The translations under genes were made by a program, and so were the position numbers. The notes beneath the pieces are model-generated. The model was given only the letters and a program-made list of their open reading frames with translations. It was not told the origin of the DNA and made no database searches. This document shows, piece after piece, positions 21,625 through 32,769 of a DNA stretch of 64,000 nucleotides; positions within the stretch are counted from its first letter, which is position 1, and each line of letters starts with the position of its first letter. The stretch comes from Euonymus europaeus (lineage: Eukaryota > Streptophyta > Magnoliopsida > Celastrales > Celastraceae), in assembly GCA_963580455.1 (NCBI GenBank), contig OY756970.1:5828001-5892000 (forward strand), written 5' to 3'.

Positions 21625-23070
21625 GGGAAAAATGAGGGAAAGAAGGGAGAAATGAGTCATTTAAGCAATCTATTATATAGATGAGTTATTTGGGTTCAAA
21701 TAGGCCCTTGGTTGTATTTAAATGGCCATTTAAGCCCCTTATATTTATATTGTGAGTCAAATAAGCCTCTTAATAATACAACATACTTGTTCCAAATTAT
21801 AAGTAACCAGCACAATATAACTCCACAATCATAACCAACATCCATAGTACATAAATCAAATCCTCAAATACAATACCAAATACATCAATTCAGTCACTTA
21901 CTAAACAAACACAAATAAGTCAAATGATATAATCTTCAATTTTGTCCACTGTGTCCCTCACCAACAGTCATATTATTTGGCTTTGGCTTTGAACTCTTAC
22001 TTCCACGATCAATGACACGAGACATTGAAATTCTCCTTTACTAAAAAAGAGTCACCTTCACACTCATTGTCACCTCTACACATTGTCACTCTCCTGAAGT
22101 AGAGCCACTGACTTCCAATCCATACTATCTCCCTTGCCTATGTAATTTCCACATCATCCTCTGTCGAATCATCCTTAAGGAGAATTTCAGGCTCTTCAAC
22201 ATCCTCAGAGCTATACCCATCATCCGATGATGAACTGGATAAGCTATAAATGATAGATTCCATACATTATTAACACCTAAAAAGTGAAATTATACCTATA
22301 ACAAAGTTGATTTTTTGTGAATGGCTCTCATTTTCTTCCTCCCCATTTCACTGCACAACTGAAGAATTCAAGATCAGTGCATCATCAACGCTGGAATTGT
22401 TGAATTCAATGTCATGAGAGAATGACAAGGTGGTAAATTCTATGGGAAATGCTCCAACAACCCCAACCCAATACATGAAATCAAAAACCCTAACCCCGAT
22501 ACACGAAATTGAATAACACCCAATACATGAAATGAAACAAACGATACCCTATTATTTTAAAACCAACACCCCAAATCATGATCCCATACAAGATATTGAT
22601 AGCAAACCTAAAAATTGAAAAAATTTAACCCAATTTTGAATATCTTTCAAATATAATAAAGGAAACAAATTAGCATACCTTGTGTTGTGTTTGCGGCTCG
22701 TTAGTACTATTAAAACAACTTTAGAATGAGAAGAGCCCAGCTACCAACGGAGAGAATGGAAAAGAATGAGAGTGGCGGTAGAGTCTAAAAGAGGGAAAAT
22801 GAGGTGAAGCTAGGATTCACCTTTCCATGATTTTTCAATTTCTTCTATGTATTTTGTATTTTACGTAAATTAAATCCATGTCACCATATAATTGACACAA
22901 AGGGATCAATTTCACTATTGTCCAACAAAAGACCAATATAATGGCCAATTTAGACTGAGCTCGCAAATATAAGGGCTTGAATGACCCATTTTAAAGTACA
23001 GAAGCCTAATCGGCCCATTTGGGTAAGTATAAGGAGCCAAATTGACACCTATCTCAAGGAAAGAAAAATG
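21625..23070. mobile_element. Imperfect inverted-repeat element, MULE-like (about 1.45 kb)
   Basis: Left end (about 21690-21775: tcaaataggccc, tggccatttaagccccttatattt, gagtcaaataagcc) is inverted at the right end (about 22935-23045: aatataagggcttgaatgaccca, agcctaatcggcccatttggg). A minus-strand acidic patch near 22150-22250 (SSSSDDGYSSEDVEEPEI-like) resembles the linker found near MULE genes. Exact ends and target duplication not resolved. Confidence 0.4.
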
Positions 23071-23084
23071 AAGATAAAATGAGA

Positions 23085-23510
23085 GGATTTTAAAAAGTTG
23101 GGGTGTTCGGAAGGGGAGAATGAAAGGGAAATTAGAGGGGAATTTTTTGGTGGGGCCCAACCAAAATGTTTCCACCCAAATTGTGGGGAAAGTGTGCGGT
23201 CTGTGAGGGAAAATTGGTGGGACATATATTTTTTATCCAATAATTTTGAGGTATGGTAGAACTCATATCTCTAAATTACAAAACTATCCCTAGTTTTTTA
23301 CTATGTGTAGGACAGAATGGTAAATGTTATTCTATCTCACAAACAAGCAAAAGAAATATTATTTTTTCACTTTTCTTTATCTTACTTTTTGACTATGCAA
23401 ACAAGAGAATGTAAAATTAATTTTCACTCTCCTACTCTCCTCTACATTTTTCTTCCCCTCAAATTTTCTTTTCCCTCCCCTTCCGCCTTCCCAAATATAG
23501 ACTTAGTGAG
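23085..23510. mobile_element. MITE-like inverted-repeat element (about 420 bp)
   Basis: Left arm ggtgttcggaaggggagaa..gaaagggaaattagagggg (about 23101-23140) is inverted in the right arm (about 23452-23500: cccctcaaattttcttttccctccccttccgccttccc). No coding capacity. Superfamily not assigned; ends are approximate. Confidence 0.5.
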
Positions 23511-24060
23511 AGGTCATTGCATATAACCCAACAAAAATCAAAATTTTCAAAATTTCCTATAGAAATCGACCTAACATGTTCAGGAGGATAAGCCGATCCA
23601 ACTGATTCAATCAAGAACTAACCGGTTCTCAAGAACACCGATATACATCACACAGACCGGACCGAACATAAGATTGATCATCGATCAAACTAGTCCAATC
23701 TAGTCCGATTTTGACAACCCTTGGTAATAACCATAATGTAATAACACATTTTATCATTGTAATAACCATGTCAAATTAACATACATTGGTATATTATATA
23801 CGGTTTGTTCAAAATATATATGTCAATGTAATAAAAACAGTATGTAATCTATTTACAATATGGAATCAAGTATACTTCCCTAACTAATTACAATGTTTCT
23901 TTCCAAATCAATTACATTGTCAATGGTATAGTACTCAACCGTGCACTCTTATAATTAGTAGTCGTGAGGATGATGCTCATGTGACAGAGGCAGAGTCCTA
24001 TTTAATTTGCTTTATTGCGAATTTTAGCTTTCATTCAAGTTGTTGGATTTTTAGGTTTCA
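23511..24060. other. AT-rich stretch without recognisable features
   Basis: No coding-like frame. A patch near 23620-23720 with repeated accgg/ccggacc words looks repeat-derived, but no ends could be defined. Confidence 0.5.
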
Positions 24061-26254
24061 TGTGAAACCCCAACCCAAAAATACTAAGTTCGTTAAATTT
24101 TAAGTAATAAGTTATTGAAAATGGATTAGAAGTGGAAACGGTTCATTCGAGTTGTATAAGACCGTAAAGAATCATTTTTTAGCTAGGTTCATTAAATGGG
24201 TCATAACTTTTAGTACAGATGTCTGTTTTGGGCCCATAATATATCAAATTGAAGCTAAGAACGAGACGTAGTTGGAAAAATTTTGGCCACATGCCTAGGC
24301 GGGCACCTAGGCGAATTGCGCCTAGGCATGTGCAAAAGTCCGCCCAAAAGAGCGCCAAGAACAGCGTGTTCAAATCCAGACTTAAGGCCAATGCGCCTAG
24401 GCGCAATTTCGAGCGCCCAGGCACTCTTTGAGATGTTAAGAGCTCTTACGCAACCAGAAATGGTATTTTTCTTGGGGAGGCTTGATTCTAGTGTGAGAGA
24501 GAGAAAGAAAATTAGAGAGAGAAAGTGAGGTTTTGAGAGATTATTGAAGATTTGGAGCTTGGGTTGAAGATTCAAGCAACATTCCAAGTGGTTTCAAGAT
24601 CAAAGGTGAGTTTTTCCAAGTTTTCAAATTCTATGTTTTTGTTAGATCTATCATGATTCGTTAAGAGTTAAGTTTTGGGGTTTATATATGATGTTTCTAG
24701 GGTTGTCTATGGTAGTTTTGATGGTTGGATTCATTGTTTTAGATTGAGGTTTGATTGGGTTGAGTTTGAAGGATTTTGGAGGAATTTCTAGAGAGAGAAT
24801 GTGAATAATTTTGGAATTCTTGATTCAATTGGTGCTTAAATGAGTTTTTGATCATTTATTGATATGTGAATGGGTTCGATTTTGCCATATTGATAGGCTT
24901 GGGAAATCGGAACCCTAGGAATGTATTGTTGGATTTTTTGGTAAATTGCTCGACACGAGGTAGGGGAATTCTAGCCCAATCTTTTCATTTTGATCTTGAG
25001 TATTCAAAAATGCGGTCGTTCTTTCTCATTGGTCGCCATGTTTGTGTTCCTCCTTAATTGCTCTCTAAGGTGGAATGAACCTAAGGTTATATTTTGAAAT
25101 GCTTAAATCTTTACTTGCATAACCCTATTGAATGCTCGGTCATATATCGGCATGAATTGATCTTGTCATGCATCATGTGTAGTTACTATATGTATATAGT
25201 GTTCATATATATATATTTTCATGGCATGGCATGTGTTCTACATTAGAGCCGCATGGGAAGTTTCGAGTATGGACTTGAAATTCCCGTAGGTTGATTGAAT
25301 GTCATGTGGAAGGAAGGTCGGAGAACCCGGGCTTGGTTCCGACTAGATGAGACCCACATGAGGCAACGTATTGAGATCCCAAGAGGGTTAGTTCAAGGAA
25401 CTCGAGTCAGTATGGACAAGACTGAAATCTTGTAGTTGGTCATGTTCCCTTTTGAGTCAATAGTGGCAGTGTTCACTGATTTTGAGTTGAGGGGACGGAT
25501 GCTGAGGCATCATTCCGTATGGACTCTCAGTTGGGAACATGATTGCAAATTGATGAGTATTCGTTGTGTTGGTTCATGGTCATGAACATATTGTTGCATT
25601 AAATTATCTCTTAAACTCAGCTATTAATTGGATTCTTTACCCCTACTGAGCCATTGCTCACCCCTTCATTTCTTTCTTCCCACACAGGTGAGATCGGTAC
25701 TGATACCAATGTTGCGGATTTGTAGGAGGCGGATGACATGGTGCCACCTGGAGATATTAGGAATGGTTGGTGAGAGGATTAACATCCTTGATTGTTGAGA
25801 TTTATGAGTATGAATATATGTATGCATGTTTAATACCTTTACACTGGATAAACACCTCTTCGGTGTATTATGAGATGGTTAGGATGCCTTGTGATAGGAC
25901 TCCTGAACCAATATGTGAACTTCTTGTGCTGGAACTGCATGTTGAAGCATGTATGGATTTATGCTTATTTAAGTTTTGCGGATGCATGTTGTAGATGGCC
26001 TGAGGCCCTGCCTAAGATTGTGGATGCTTGTGATGTGATGGCCGGAGGCCTTATAAGATTATGTGATTTATGTGCTGCACATTTCAGGTACGCATCCTCC
26101 GATGTATGGGGAGATGCTGCCAAAATTTTTGTAGAAATCGAAGAATCCTAGATGTGGGACTAGGATTGAATATCTTTGATAAAATGGAGGCCTAATGCCA
26201 TATGGATATTGGGCTAGGGTTCAATAGTAGCGTTACCCGGGTCAGGGCGTTACA
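24061..26254 (+). mobile_element. Solo LTR of the 2.2-kb family (copy B), perfect TSD
   Basis: Starts TGTGAAACCCCAACCC and ends CGGGTCAGGGCGTTACA, 2194 bp, flanked by the perfect 5-bp duplication tttca (24056-24060 and 26255-26259). It is in the opposite orientation to copies A (13214-15437) and C (63789-64000). It holds the same CCTAGGCG-rich core (24290-24425). ORFs inside are not gene-like. Confidence 0.92.
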
Positions 26255-26259
26255 TTTCA

Positions 26260-26493
26260 GATAGACTTGATTAAAGTATGAAAATGCTATCAAGATAATC
26301 ATGGATCTTAGATGACTCATTAATAGTGTTATTATTATGTGATTGATTTATTGATGTTTAAGTAGCATATTAATTAACTTAGGGTTATATAAATTGTATA
26401 AGATAGATAATGTGGTAAGCGTTAAAGCTAATAGGGGGTAACATTCTGGCTTGTGGATCCGCAGAATTGGGTACCATGGGTCGGGGCGTTACA
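26260..26493 (+). repeat. Tail of another LTR with related terminus
   Basis: Ends ...taccatgggtcggggcgttaca at 26493, the same terminal motif (GGGTCRGGGCGTTACA) as copy B, but the body upstream is different and no start is seen. Probably the end of an older related LTR into which copy B inserted. Immediately after it MULE transposase sequence begins. Confidence 0.55.
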
Positions 26494-27760
26494 TTTTTAC
26501 TGGAGTGCAAATGTCCAATCTAGGTACAATCGTGTATTTTGATTACAAAAATCTTCAGAATGGGTGGCAACATTTTGTCATGTATTCTAGACGTTTAGGC
26601 CTTCTATTGTTGGTTTCCAGTATTGTCGACCATTTTTCAGCATTGATGGCACCCACTTATATGAAAAGTACATGGGAAAGTTGTTGATTGTTGTTGCTTT
26701 TGATGGTAATAATGGGTTGTTTCCCTAATGTTATGCCCTGCTGGATGTTGAGAATAATGACAATTGGGAGTGGTTTATTGATTGCATTCGTGCCTAAGTA
26801 ATTGATCGTCATGGCATGTGTGTCTTATCTGATCGACATAGGAGTATAAAAACAACAATGTACTGGTGATGGCCTGAACCATATGTTTATCATATATATT
26901 GTTGTCGACACTTAGTCAACAATGTGAATACCATGTTCAAAGATGCACGTGTAAATGATGCAGTTAATATGATGGCCAGGGAATGCTAAAAGCAAAAGTT
27001 TGACATGTGGATGTCGCAGATGAAAGAATTACATCCTGTGGTTTGGACTTATGTTCATGATGTAGGTGTTCAGATGTGGGCTTTATCGTATGACGGTATG
27101 CATCATTATGGTAACACGACCACGAACATGTTAGAGATATTCAACAGTGTTCTTAAAGGTGGTCATTTTTTGCCTATTACTGCACTCGTTCAATTGACTT
27201 TTTACGTACTAAACAAGTACTTCGTCCATAGAAGGATCCTTGCAGAAGAGTATAAGAATGAAAGAATGACATGTCCACCACTGTTTTGGCTGAATGTTGT
27301 CGTGAACTTGAGAATTCGAATAGGCAGAAAGTTCATATGTATCACCACAATCCACCTACATTTCAAGTTGCGACATGGGTACGCGGGACGGCTGAAAGAA
27401 GTCATGTCGTGACAATTGTAGGAACTCTTGATCAACAGTCTTGTACTTGCAACATGTGGCTCCTATTTCACCATCCCTGTTCACATATGGTATCTTGTTG
27501 CTTTGTCAATAATACGAATTATGCTCAATTTATTGAGCCATATTTCAAATTGGAAGCATACTAGAATAGCTAGGTAGCAATGTTCAAACCAATTCCATAT
27601 TAGTCTGGGTGGCCCAAATACAATGGACTAGTAGTGGTCCCTGACTTAGCGCTTCGTATATCAAATAAGAGACGTCTAAAATCCACTCAGTTAACCAATG
27701 AAATGGAAATTAGGGAATGACGATAGAAAAAACAAGTGCAATGTTTGCACGCAAAGAGAT
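26494..27760 (+). pseudogene. MULE (MuDR-type) transposase, 5'-truncated and frameshifted
   Basis: Blocks of a Mutator-like transposase in order: CRPFFSIDGTHLYEKYMGKL with the first catalytic Asp (about 26626-26685), AFDGNNGLFP, VLSDRHRSI with the second Asp (about 26820-26850), RHLVNNVNTMFKDA, MWMSQMKELHPVVWTYVHDV, GNTTTNMLEIFNSVLK, then a SWIM zinc finger QSCTCNMWLLFHHPCSH (C-x-C..C-x-H, about 27437-27490). Frameshifts near 26700, 26990 and 27280-27300, and stops. Catalyses cut-and-paste transposition when intact; here dead. N-terminal part replaced by the LTR end at 26493. Confidence 0.85.
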
Positions 27761-27933
27761 TTCACTTTACAAAGTGAGTTTTTATACGTTATTACATTTC
27801 TATAATTTTTATCTCAAATTTGTAATAATTTTTCTTTGTTTGCAGGTTCAATAGGTTGACCACGAAATTAGATGTTTTGTGAAATGCAAAATGATTAGTA
27901 TGCAACTATATATTTTTTATTGTTATACATCAA
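27761..27933. other. Short AT-rich stretch between MULE relic and Copia-2
   Basis: No gene or RNA feature seen. Confidence 0.6.
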
Positions 27934-28014
27934 TGTTAGTAAATGTATACATCATTGTTGTTGGTATACATCACTATTTAATGAATAGTGGATGACTACG
28001 TATACATAATTTTC

Positions 28015-28045
<31 letters not shown>

Positions 28046-28140
28046 TATAGGAAATGAAAGAAAAGGTGGTTTTGATCTTCTATTTTCTTTCTCTCTAAAT
28101 TAACTAGATTATTATCTATATAGTTGCTTAATTCCCAACA
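27934..28140 (+). repeat. 5' LTR of Copia-2 (~200 bp)
   Basis: From TGTTAGTAAATG (start uncertain; TGTATACATC at 27944 is an alternative) to ...TTAATTCCCAACA at 28140. Contains a TATATATA plus TGTGTG microsatellite at about 28016-28046 that is shorter in the 3' LTR. Three tatacatca words lie near its start. Confidence 0.8.
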
Positions 28141-28158
28141 CGTTATCAGCACGAGTCT
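28141..28158 (+). promoter_or_regulatory. Primer-binding region of Copia-2
   Basis: cgttatcagcacgag follows the LTR end directly, a sequence commonly seen at this place in plant Copia elements with short LTRs. Confidence 0.55.
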
Positions 28159-28247
28159 TCGCCGCTGTTCTGAAAGGAAGGTTTTCATGCTATAAAAGTA
28201 GGTGGTTTTTATATTTATATTTCTAAGTCTATTATAATATTTTCATT

Positions 28248-29267
28248 ATGTCAACTTTAAAAAGTTTGGATTTCACGGCACTTGATATTTCTGAAAGAAA
28301 TTATTTATCTTGGGTTGTTGATGCCGAGACACACCTGGAAGTTGTGGGTCTTGAAGAAACCATTAAAGCAGACAACACCAAATCCCTGCAGGATTTGGCT
28401 AAAGCAATGATTTTGCTTCGCCGTCATCTTCATGAGGAACTAAAAATTGAATACCTCATGGAGAAAAATCCTCTTGCACTATGGAATGATTTAAAGGAAA
28501 GGTATGAACACCAGAAGAATATCATACATCCAAAAGCTCGTTATGACTGGATGCACCTGAGGTTGCAAGCTTATAAATCAGTTCGTGAGTATAATTCTGC
28601 TATGTACAAAATAACATCACAGCTTGATTTTTGTGGTGAGAAGATTACTGATTTCGACAAGTTGGAAATAACATTTTCTACATTTCATGCTTCTAATATG
28701 ATATTGCAGCAACAATATCGTCAGAAAGGATATAAGAAACATTCTGTTCTAATAAGTGTTCTTCTTGTAGCTGAGCAGAATAATGAGCTTTTGTTAAAAA
28801 ATCATCAATCTCATCCTACTAGCAGTACACCGTTCCCTGAAGCGAACGTTGTTGTACATAATAATCGAAGACGTGGACGTGGTGGTAGAAGAGGTCGAGG
28901 CCGTGGTAATGGTCGTCGAAACCATGAAGGTAATTTTGGTTCTCGTCCATACCACCAGAAGAGGTATGAGAGTGAAACAAGTAAAAAAAATAGAAATCTG
29001 TCAAATAAACCCCAGAAGGGTAGTGATGAAACTTGTTTTAGGTGTGGTTCTCAGGGAAATTGGTCACGTACCTGCCGTACGCTGAGACATCTAGTGGATT
29101 TATACCAAGCCTCCATCAAAGGAAAAAACAAAGTGGTGGAAACAAACTTAGTTAAATTTGGTGATGATGGTGGTTCTGATAATTTTGATGATCTTGAAGA
29201 TCTTGAAGATTTAACGCATTTGGATGTTTCGGATTTCTTAGAAAATCTAGATATTTGTAAAAATTAA
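28248..29267 (+). CDS. Copia-2 Gag
   Basis: Open frame of 339 codons from ATG. N-terminal LDFTALDISERNYLSWVVD, then the UBN2 Gag domain (DLKERYEHQKNIIHPKARYD, MYKITSQLDFCGEKITDFDK), an Arg/Gly-rich stretch (NNRRRGRGGRRGRGRGNGRR) suited to RNA binding, a zinc knuckle CFRCGSQGNWSRTC at about residues 263-276 in which the usual His is Asn, and an acidic tail. Full length and uninterrupted in spite of the deleted pol. Separate from the protease frame, which starts 320 bp later. Confidence 0.85.
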   Translation: MSTLKSLDFTALDISERNYLSWVVDAETHLEVVGLEETIKADNTKSLQDLAKAMILLRRHLHEELKIEYLMEKNPLALWNDLKERYEHQKNIIHPKARYDWMHLRLQAYKSVREYNSAMYKITSQLDFCGEKITDFDKLEITFSTFHASNMILQQQYRQKGYKKHSVLISVLLVAEQNNELLLKNHQSHPTSSTPFPEANVVVHNNRRRGRGGRRGRGRGNGRRNHEGNFGSRPYHQKRYESETSKKNRNLSNKPQKGSDETCFRCGSQGNWSRTCRTLRHLVDLYQASIKGKNKVVETNLVKFGDDGGSDNFDDLEDLEDLTHLDVSDFLENLDICKN

Positions 29268-29426
29268 GATATTTGCTTACTTATGTAATGATGTTAAATT
29301 TGTGTTTGTAATGATGTTAAATTATAAGTGTGTTAATGTTAAATAAGTTTGTTTGGTTTATATATATTTATTCAATATTTCAAAAAAAAAATTATTTATA
29401 TAAAAAAAACAAAAGTCTGAAACTAC

Positions 29427-29507
29427 TGACGGTGGGTTTCGATCCTCCGACCTTCTTTTCTATTCTATATTTTATTGGATCTCACTACCACTCGGCCACT
29501 AGTCACG
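29427..29507 (-). other. Degenerate tRNA-like sequence (Ser/Leu-type A and B boxes)
   Basis: On the minus strand a near-perfect A box, TAGTGGCCGAGTGGTAG (29501-29485), is followed at about tRNA spacing by a B box, GGATCGAAACC (29445-29435). The T stem and acceptor stem pair poorly and no clear anticodon loop forms, so it is a relic, not a functional tRNA. It lies between gag and protease of Copia-2. Confidence 0.3.
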
Positions 29508-29586
29508 GACTTGTCTAGTTTATACATCTAATATATTTATACATAATTTAATATGTGATATAAGTTATTTTATTTCTTTTAGAAAC

Positions 29587-29880
29587 ATGGTAGATGAAGA
29601 TACATGTTTGATTGATAGTGTAACGACTCACACTATCCTTAAACATAAGAAATATTTCTTACACTTAATATTGCTTGAAGAAAATGTAGATATCATATCA
29701 GGGACATCCAAAATAGTTGAAGGCTCCGGAAGAGCTACTATTATCTTACCAAAAGGAACAAAAATTTATATTGAGGAGGCATTGTATTCTCCAAAATCAC
29801 AAAAAAAATTATCGAGTTTCAAATATATTCGTCAAAATGGATATCATTTTGAGTATGGTAGAGAAGGTAATAAAGATTAC
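29587..29880 (+). pseudogene. Copia-2 protease, interrupted by Gypsy-2
   Basis: Reads MVDEDTCLIDSVTTHTILK (the D-S-A/V-T-T-H-T active-site region of Copia proteases), IISGTSKIVEGSGRATIILP, YSPKSQKKLSSFKYIRQNGY, HFEYGREGNKDY. At 29880 the frame meets the Gypsy-2 LTR; the target duplication attac (29876-29880) recurs at 38991-38995, where the Copia frame resumes. Confidence 0.85.
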
Positions 29881-30326
29881 TGATGACGTCTCAAATCGGT
29901 CCAAGGCGTATCAGGATAGGTTTGAACAAGAGCTTTCTCGTCTGTTGATGTCCTTCCTCGGATTAGCTCCCTTCCGACAACAGAATTATCCTGTAACAAA
30001 GAGCAAACGTAAGCTAGAGGCCCGCCAGAGAGTGTTCTCTGGCTTTGGCGCTTCGACGCTCAAGTCAGATGCTAGCGCAAAGGAACTCTGTGAAGTGCAC
30101 TGCTCGGTGCTCTTGTAATCAGTCAGAAATTGTCCCCTTTTACCTGAGGGTTTGTCCCTTTATATAGTGAAGGTAGTTCCTGTTTAGGTAGTTCATGACA
30201 GCTTTTTACCACTCTGAAGATGAGTACCGAGGAATGTACATACTTCTTCTCGGTAACTAGCATGAAGCTGATGACTGTTATATCTACGTGTCGTGTTGTC
30301 ATTGTAGAGGAAAATTATCCTCATCA
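29881..30326 (-). repeat. 3' LTR of Gypsy-2 (446 bp)
   Basis: On the minus strand it runs TGATGAGGATAATTTTCC ... GACGTCATCA. TATA box (TATATAAA, minus) at 30159-30166. Near-identical to 38545-38990. Confidence 0.95.
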
Positions 30327-30550
30327 CTTGCCCCCTCAGACCTGTGATTGGTCATCGTGTATTACCAATGATAGGTCTGTATGAGCGGACGTTTGGATTC
30401 CCGAGGGTGACATTAATTGTGAGTTGTTGAACGGCTAAGATTTGATTGATCTTGATCCAATGGTTGCTTGATGCGCAGAGGTTGAGCGGCCCAGATGAGA
30501 GAATGCAGCACGTCTCGTCATCGGGTCCGTTGACCGAGGCGGTCTTCGAC

Positions 30551-30558
30551 TATAAATA
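30551..30558 (+). promoter_or_regulatory. TATA box ahead of the Gypsy-2 antisense ORF
   Basis: TATAAATA on the + strand, about 150 bp upstream of the antisense coding region and outside the LTR. Spacing and strand suit a dedicated promoter for that ORF rather than for gag-pol. Confidence 0.5.
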
Positions 30559-30689
30559 GCGAGGACGTCATTGTTCAATTCACTTGCTGCAAAGATTGAG
30601 AGCCTCGAGCATTGACTACCCTGAGGAAACGTAATCCTCGTTTATTTTTCGAGCAAATTCTATCCTTTCTTCGTCTCATCATGTACGAG

Positions 30690-32769
30690 AAATTTCTTCC
30701 CCTTCTTTGGATAGTGATATTAATGTGTTAGAGGAAGCCGACAGAGGAACTTCTCCTTCAACCTCTACTTCTCCTCCTGTTAGGACGAGCATTAGGCTAC
30801 CTTTAGCAGAACGCCCTTTCTTTGCTCCTCCTGGGTTCGAAGCTCCCCTACAAGAGGCCCGAGCAGCAGGTGATGGTTCTAGGGAGCCTAGGAATCTTAG
30901 TTGTAGCCTTTCAGCCTCCGAGGTGGAATCTCAAAGCAAGTTGTTCGGTATCCCCTACCCTTGCAGGCCTGTGCCTGAGGGGGTATCTCCATTCCGTCCT
31001 CAACATGGGGAGTTTGCCATTTCTACCACCGCATTATCATATGGTTGTCAGATACCGATTGCCCCAGCAATATGCTCCTTCTTTGATCGGTTCGATATTT
31101 GCCCTACCTGTCTTGCTCCCAACTCTTAGGTCTTTCTCGGTACAATTCTCTATTACTGTGCCGAGCTTCGAGTCCTTTTTCTTCTAATGTTCTTCAACAC
31201 ATTTTCTCCCTTTGTAGAGCTCCGAGAAACCCTGGACTTTGCTATTTAAAATTCAAGAAGGGTCTGATTGCTCCAAAATATTCCTCTTCCAATCATCATT
31301 GAAAGTCTAGTTATTTCTTTGTTCAGATGTCTTTGTGCGAGGACGAGGATCTTCCTTTTAGGACCTCGTGGGTTGTCCCAAAATTCAGTAAGTTCAAGCG
31401 ACTTCCCCAGCTTTCTCCTCAAGAACTTGACTGGTATCTTACTCTCAGAGGCCTTTTCACTAAACCTTCTGTGCCTATGATATGCCGAGCTGTAGACTTT
31501 ACAAGGGCTCATAGGTCCGAGCAAGCGATGCAAGGTGGGGACCGACTCTTGCTCGGTTTTGTTTATAATTTTGTTATACTAATCATGTTGTTGTATTACT
31601 GATTCTTGTTACTTCCCAGATATGTCATCGGCTGCTGATTACCTGAAGATGCAGAAGAAGACTGCCAACTTGGGCAAGAAGAAGAGACCTGACGAGGATG
31701 TTGAACCGAGTAGGAGGAATAGAGTTGCCCCTACTGAGGGTGCCCAAGTCAAACCAGGCCGAGGAAAAGACTTGGGTCGTGGTCGTGGTGTGTTCATCTC
31801 CACCCCATCCTTCCAGGCCGTTGGATCTCCTTCTCGTACATCAGACGCCCGCTCTTCCTCTCCTCCTCACAGGATGGGAGACGTTCACATTCCTTAGTGG
31901 AATGTGCGTCTTTCTGATACAGTGGCCAATTCTCGGGTGGCCTTGGAGATGCTCGAGAAGCTGTCTCTTCCGTCGGACCAAAGGCGAGCCGAGGAGATGG
32001 CCACCAAGGAGAAGATAGGGGCTTCGGCCGTTAAGCCGATGGAGGTACATGCTTCCCCTCGGAACATTGTTTAGCAAGTTTTCCTTCAGCTTGCTTAATA
32101 ACTCTTTTCTTTTTTGTTAGTCATTTGCAGCTGACTTCGCTTCTCGGGAAGTTGTCACTTGACATCCGAAGCTCGGCAGCCGAGAAGAGGATTGTCGCCA
32201 AAGAGATTCTTCTGCTCAAGGGAGCTCTTGGTCGGACAGAGACCGCTCTGAAACTGACGAGGTTGGACCTCGAGAAAACGCAGGCGTCAGAGAATCTGAT
32301 GGCTATGAAGCTGAAAGAGGCCGAGGACGAGCTGGCGAGACAAAAGTCAGAAGCCGAGGCTGAGGGAGCCCGCTTGTTTGAAATCGGGCGACAAGCTGGT
32401 CTCCGAGAGTTTCGCGACTCTGAGGAGTTCCAACTTACCCTTAAGCAGGAAGGCTTTTTCTACTTCCAGGCTGCTGTCAAAGAAGCTCGGAGGTTCCTCG
32501 TCAGCAAAGGCCAGAGCTTGGACATTTTGAATGAGCTGTGCCCGGTCATTACGGGGAAAGACGGCGAGGATGTGGTGAAGAAAGATGCATACGAGCAGTT
32601 CCGCCTTCTTCAAGAGGATGAGGGGGACGACGAGGAGGACATCGATAGGTACACGGAGACTGATGCTCCGCCGATTCCTCCGAGGAATGAAGAAGTCGAC
32701 GTGCCCCTTCCTTCTGTTGAGGGTGACACAGAGCGGGCTGCCGAGGAGCTAGTTGATATTGAAAATTAG
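30690..32769 (+). pseudogene. Antisense ORF of Gypsy-2 (aORF), interrupted
   Basis: Opposite to pol. Segments: 30690-31260 (RLPLAERPFFAPPGFEAPL; SQSKLFGIPYPCRPVPEGVS; ISTTALSYGCQIPIAPAICS; LAPNS stop), 31327-31531 (DEDLPFRTSWVVPKFSKFKR), intron-like gap with acceptor at 31617, 31622-32040 (KTANLGKKKRPDEDVEPSRR), a second intron-like gap, and 32125-32769, a 214-codon highly charged coiled coil (LGRTETALKLTRLDLEKTQA). Resembles the extra antisense ORFs described in plant Ty3/gypsy elements; function unknown. Stops near 31128, 31302 and 31895 stand where Trp, Trp and Gln codons would fit. Confidence 0.65.

Noticed and set aside
24866..26151. ORFs of 63-93 codons in solo LTR B
   Set aside because: They lie within a non-coding LTR, overlap in different frames, and are not preserved in copy A.
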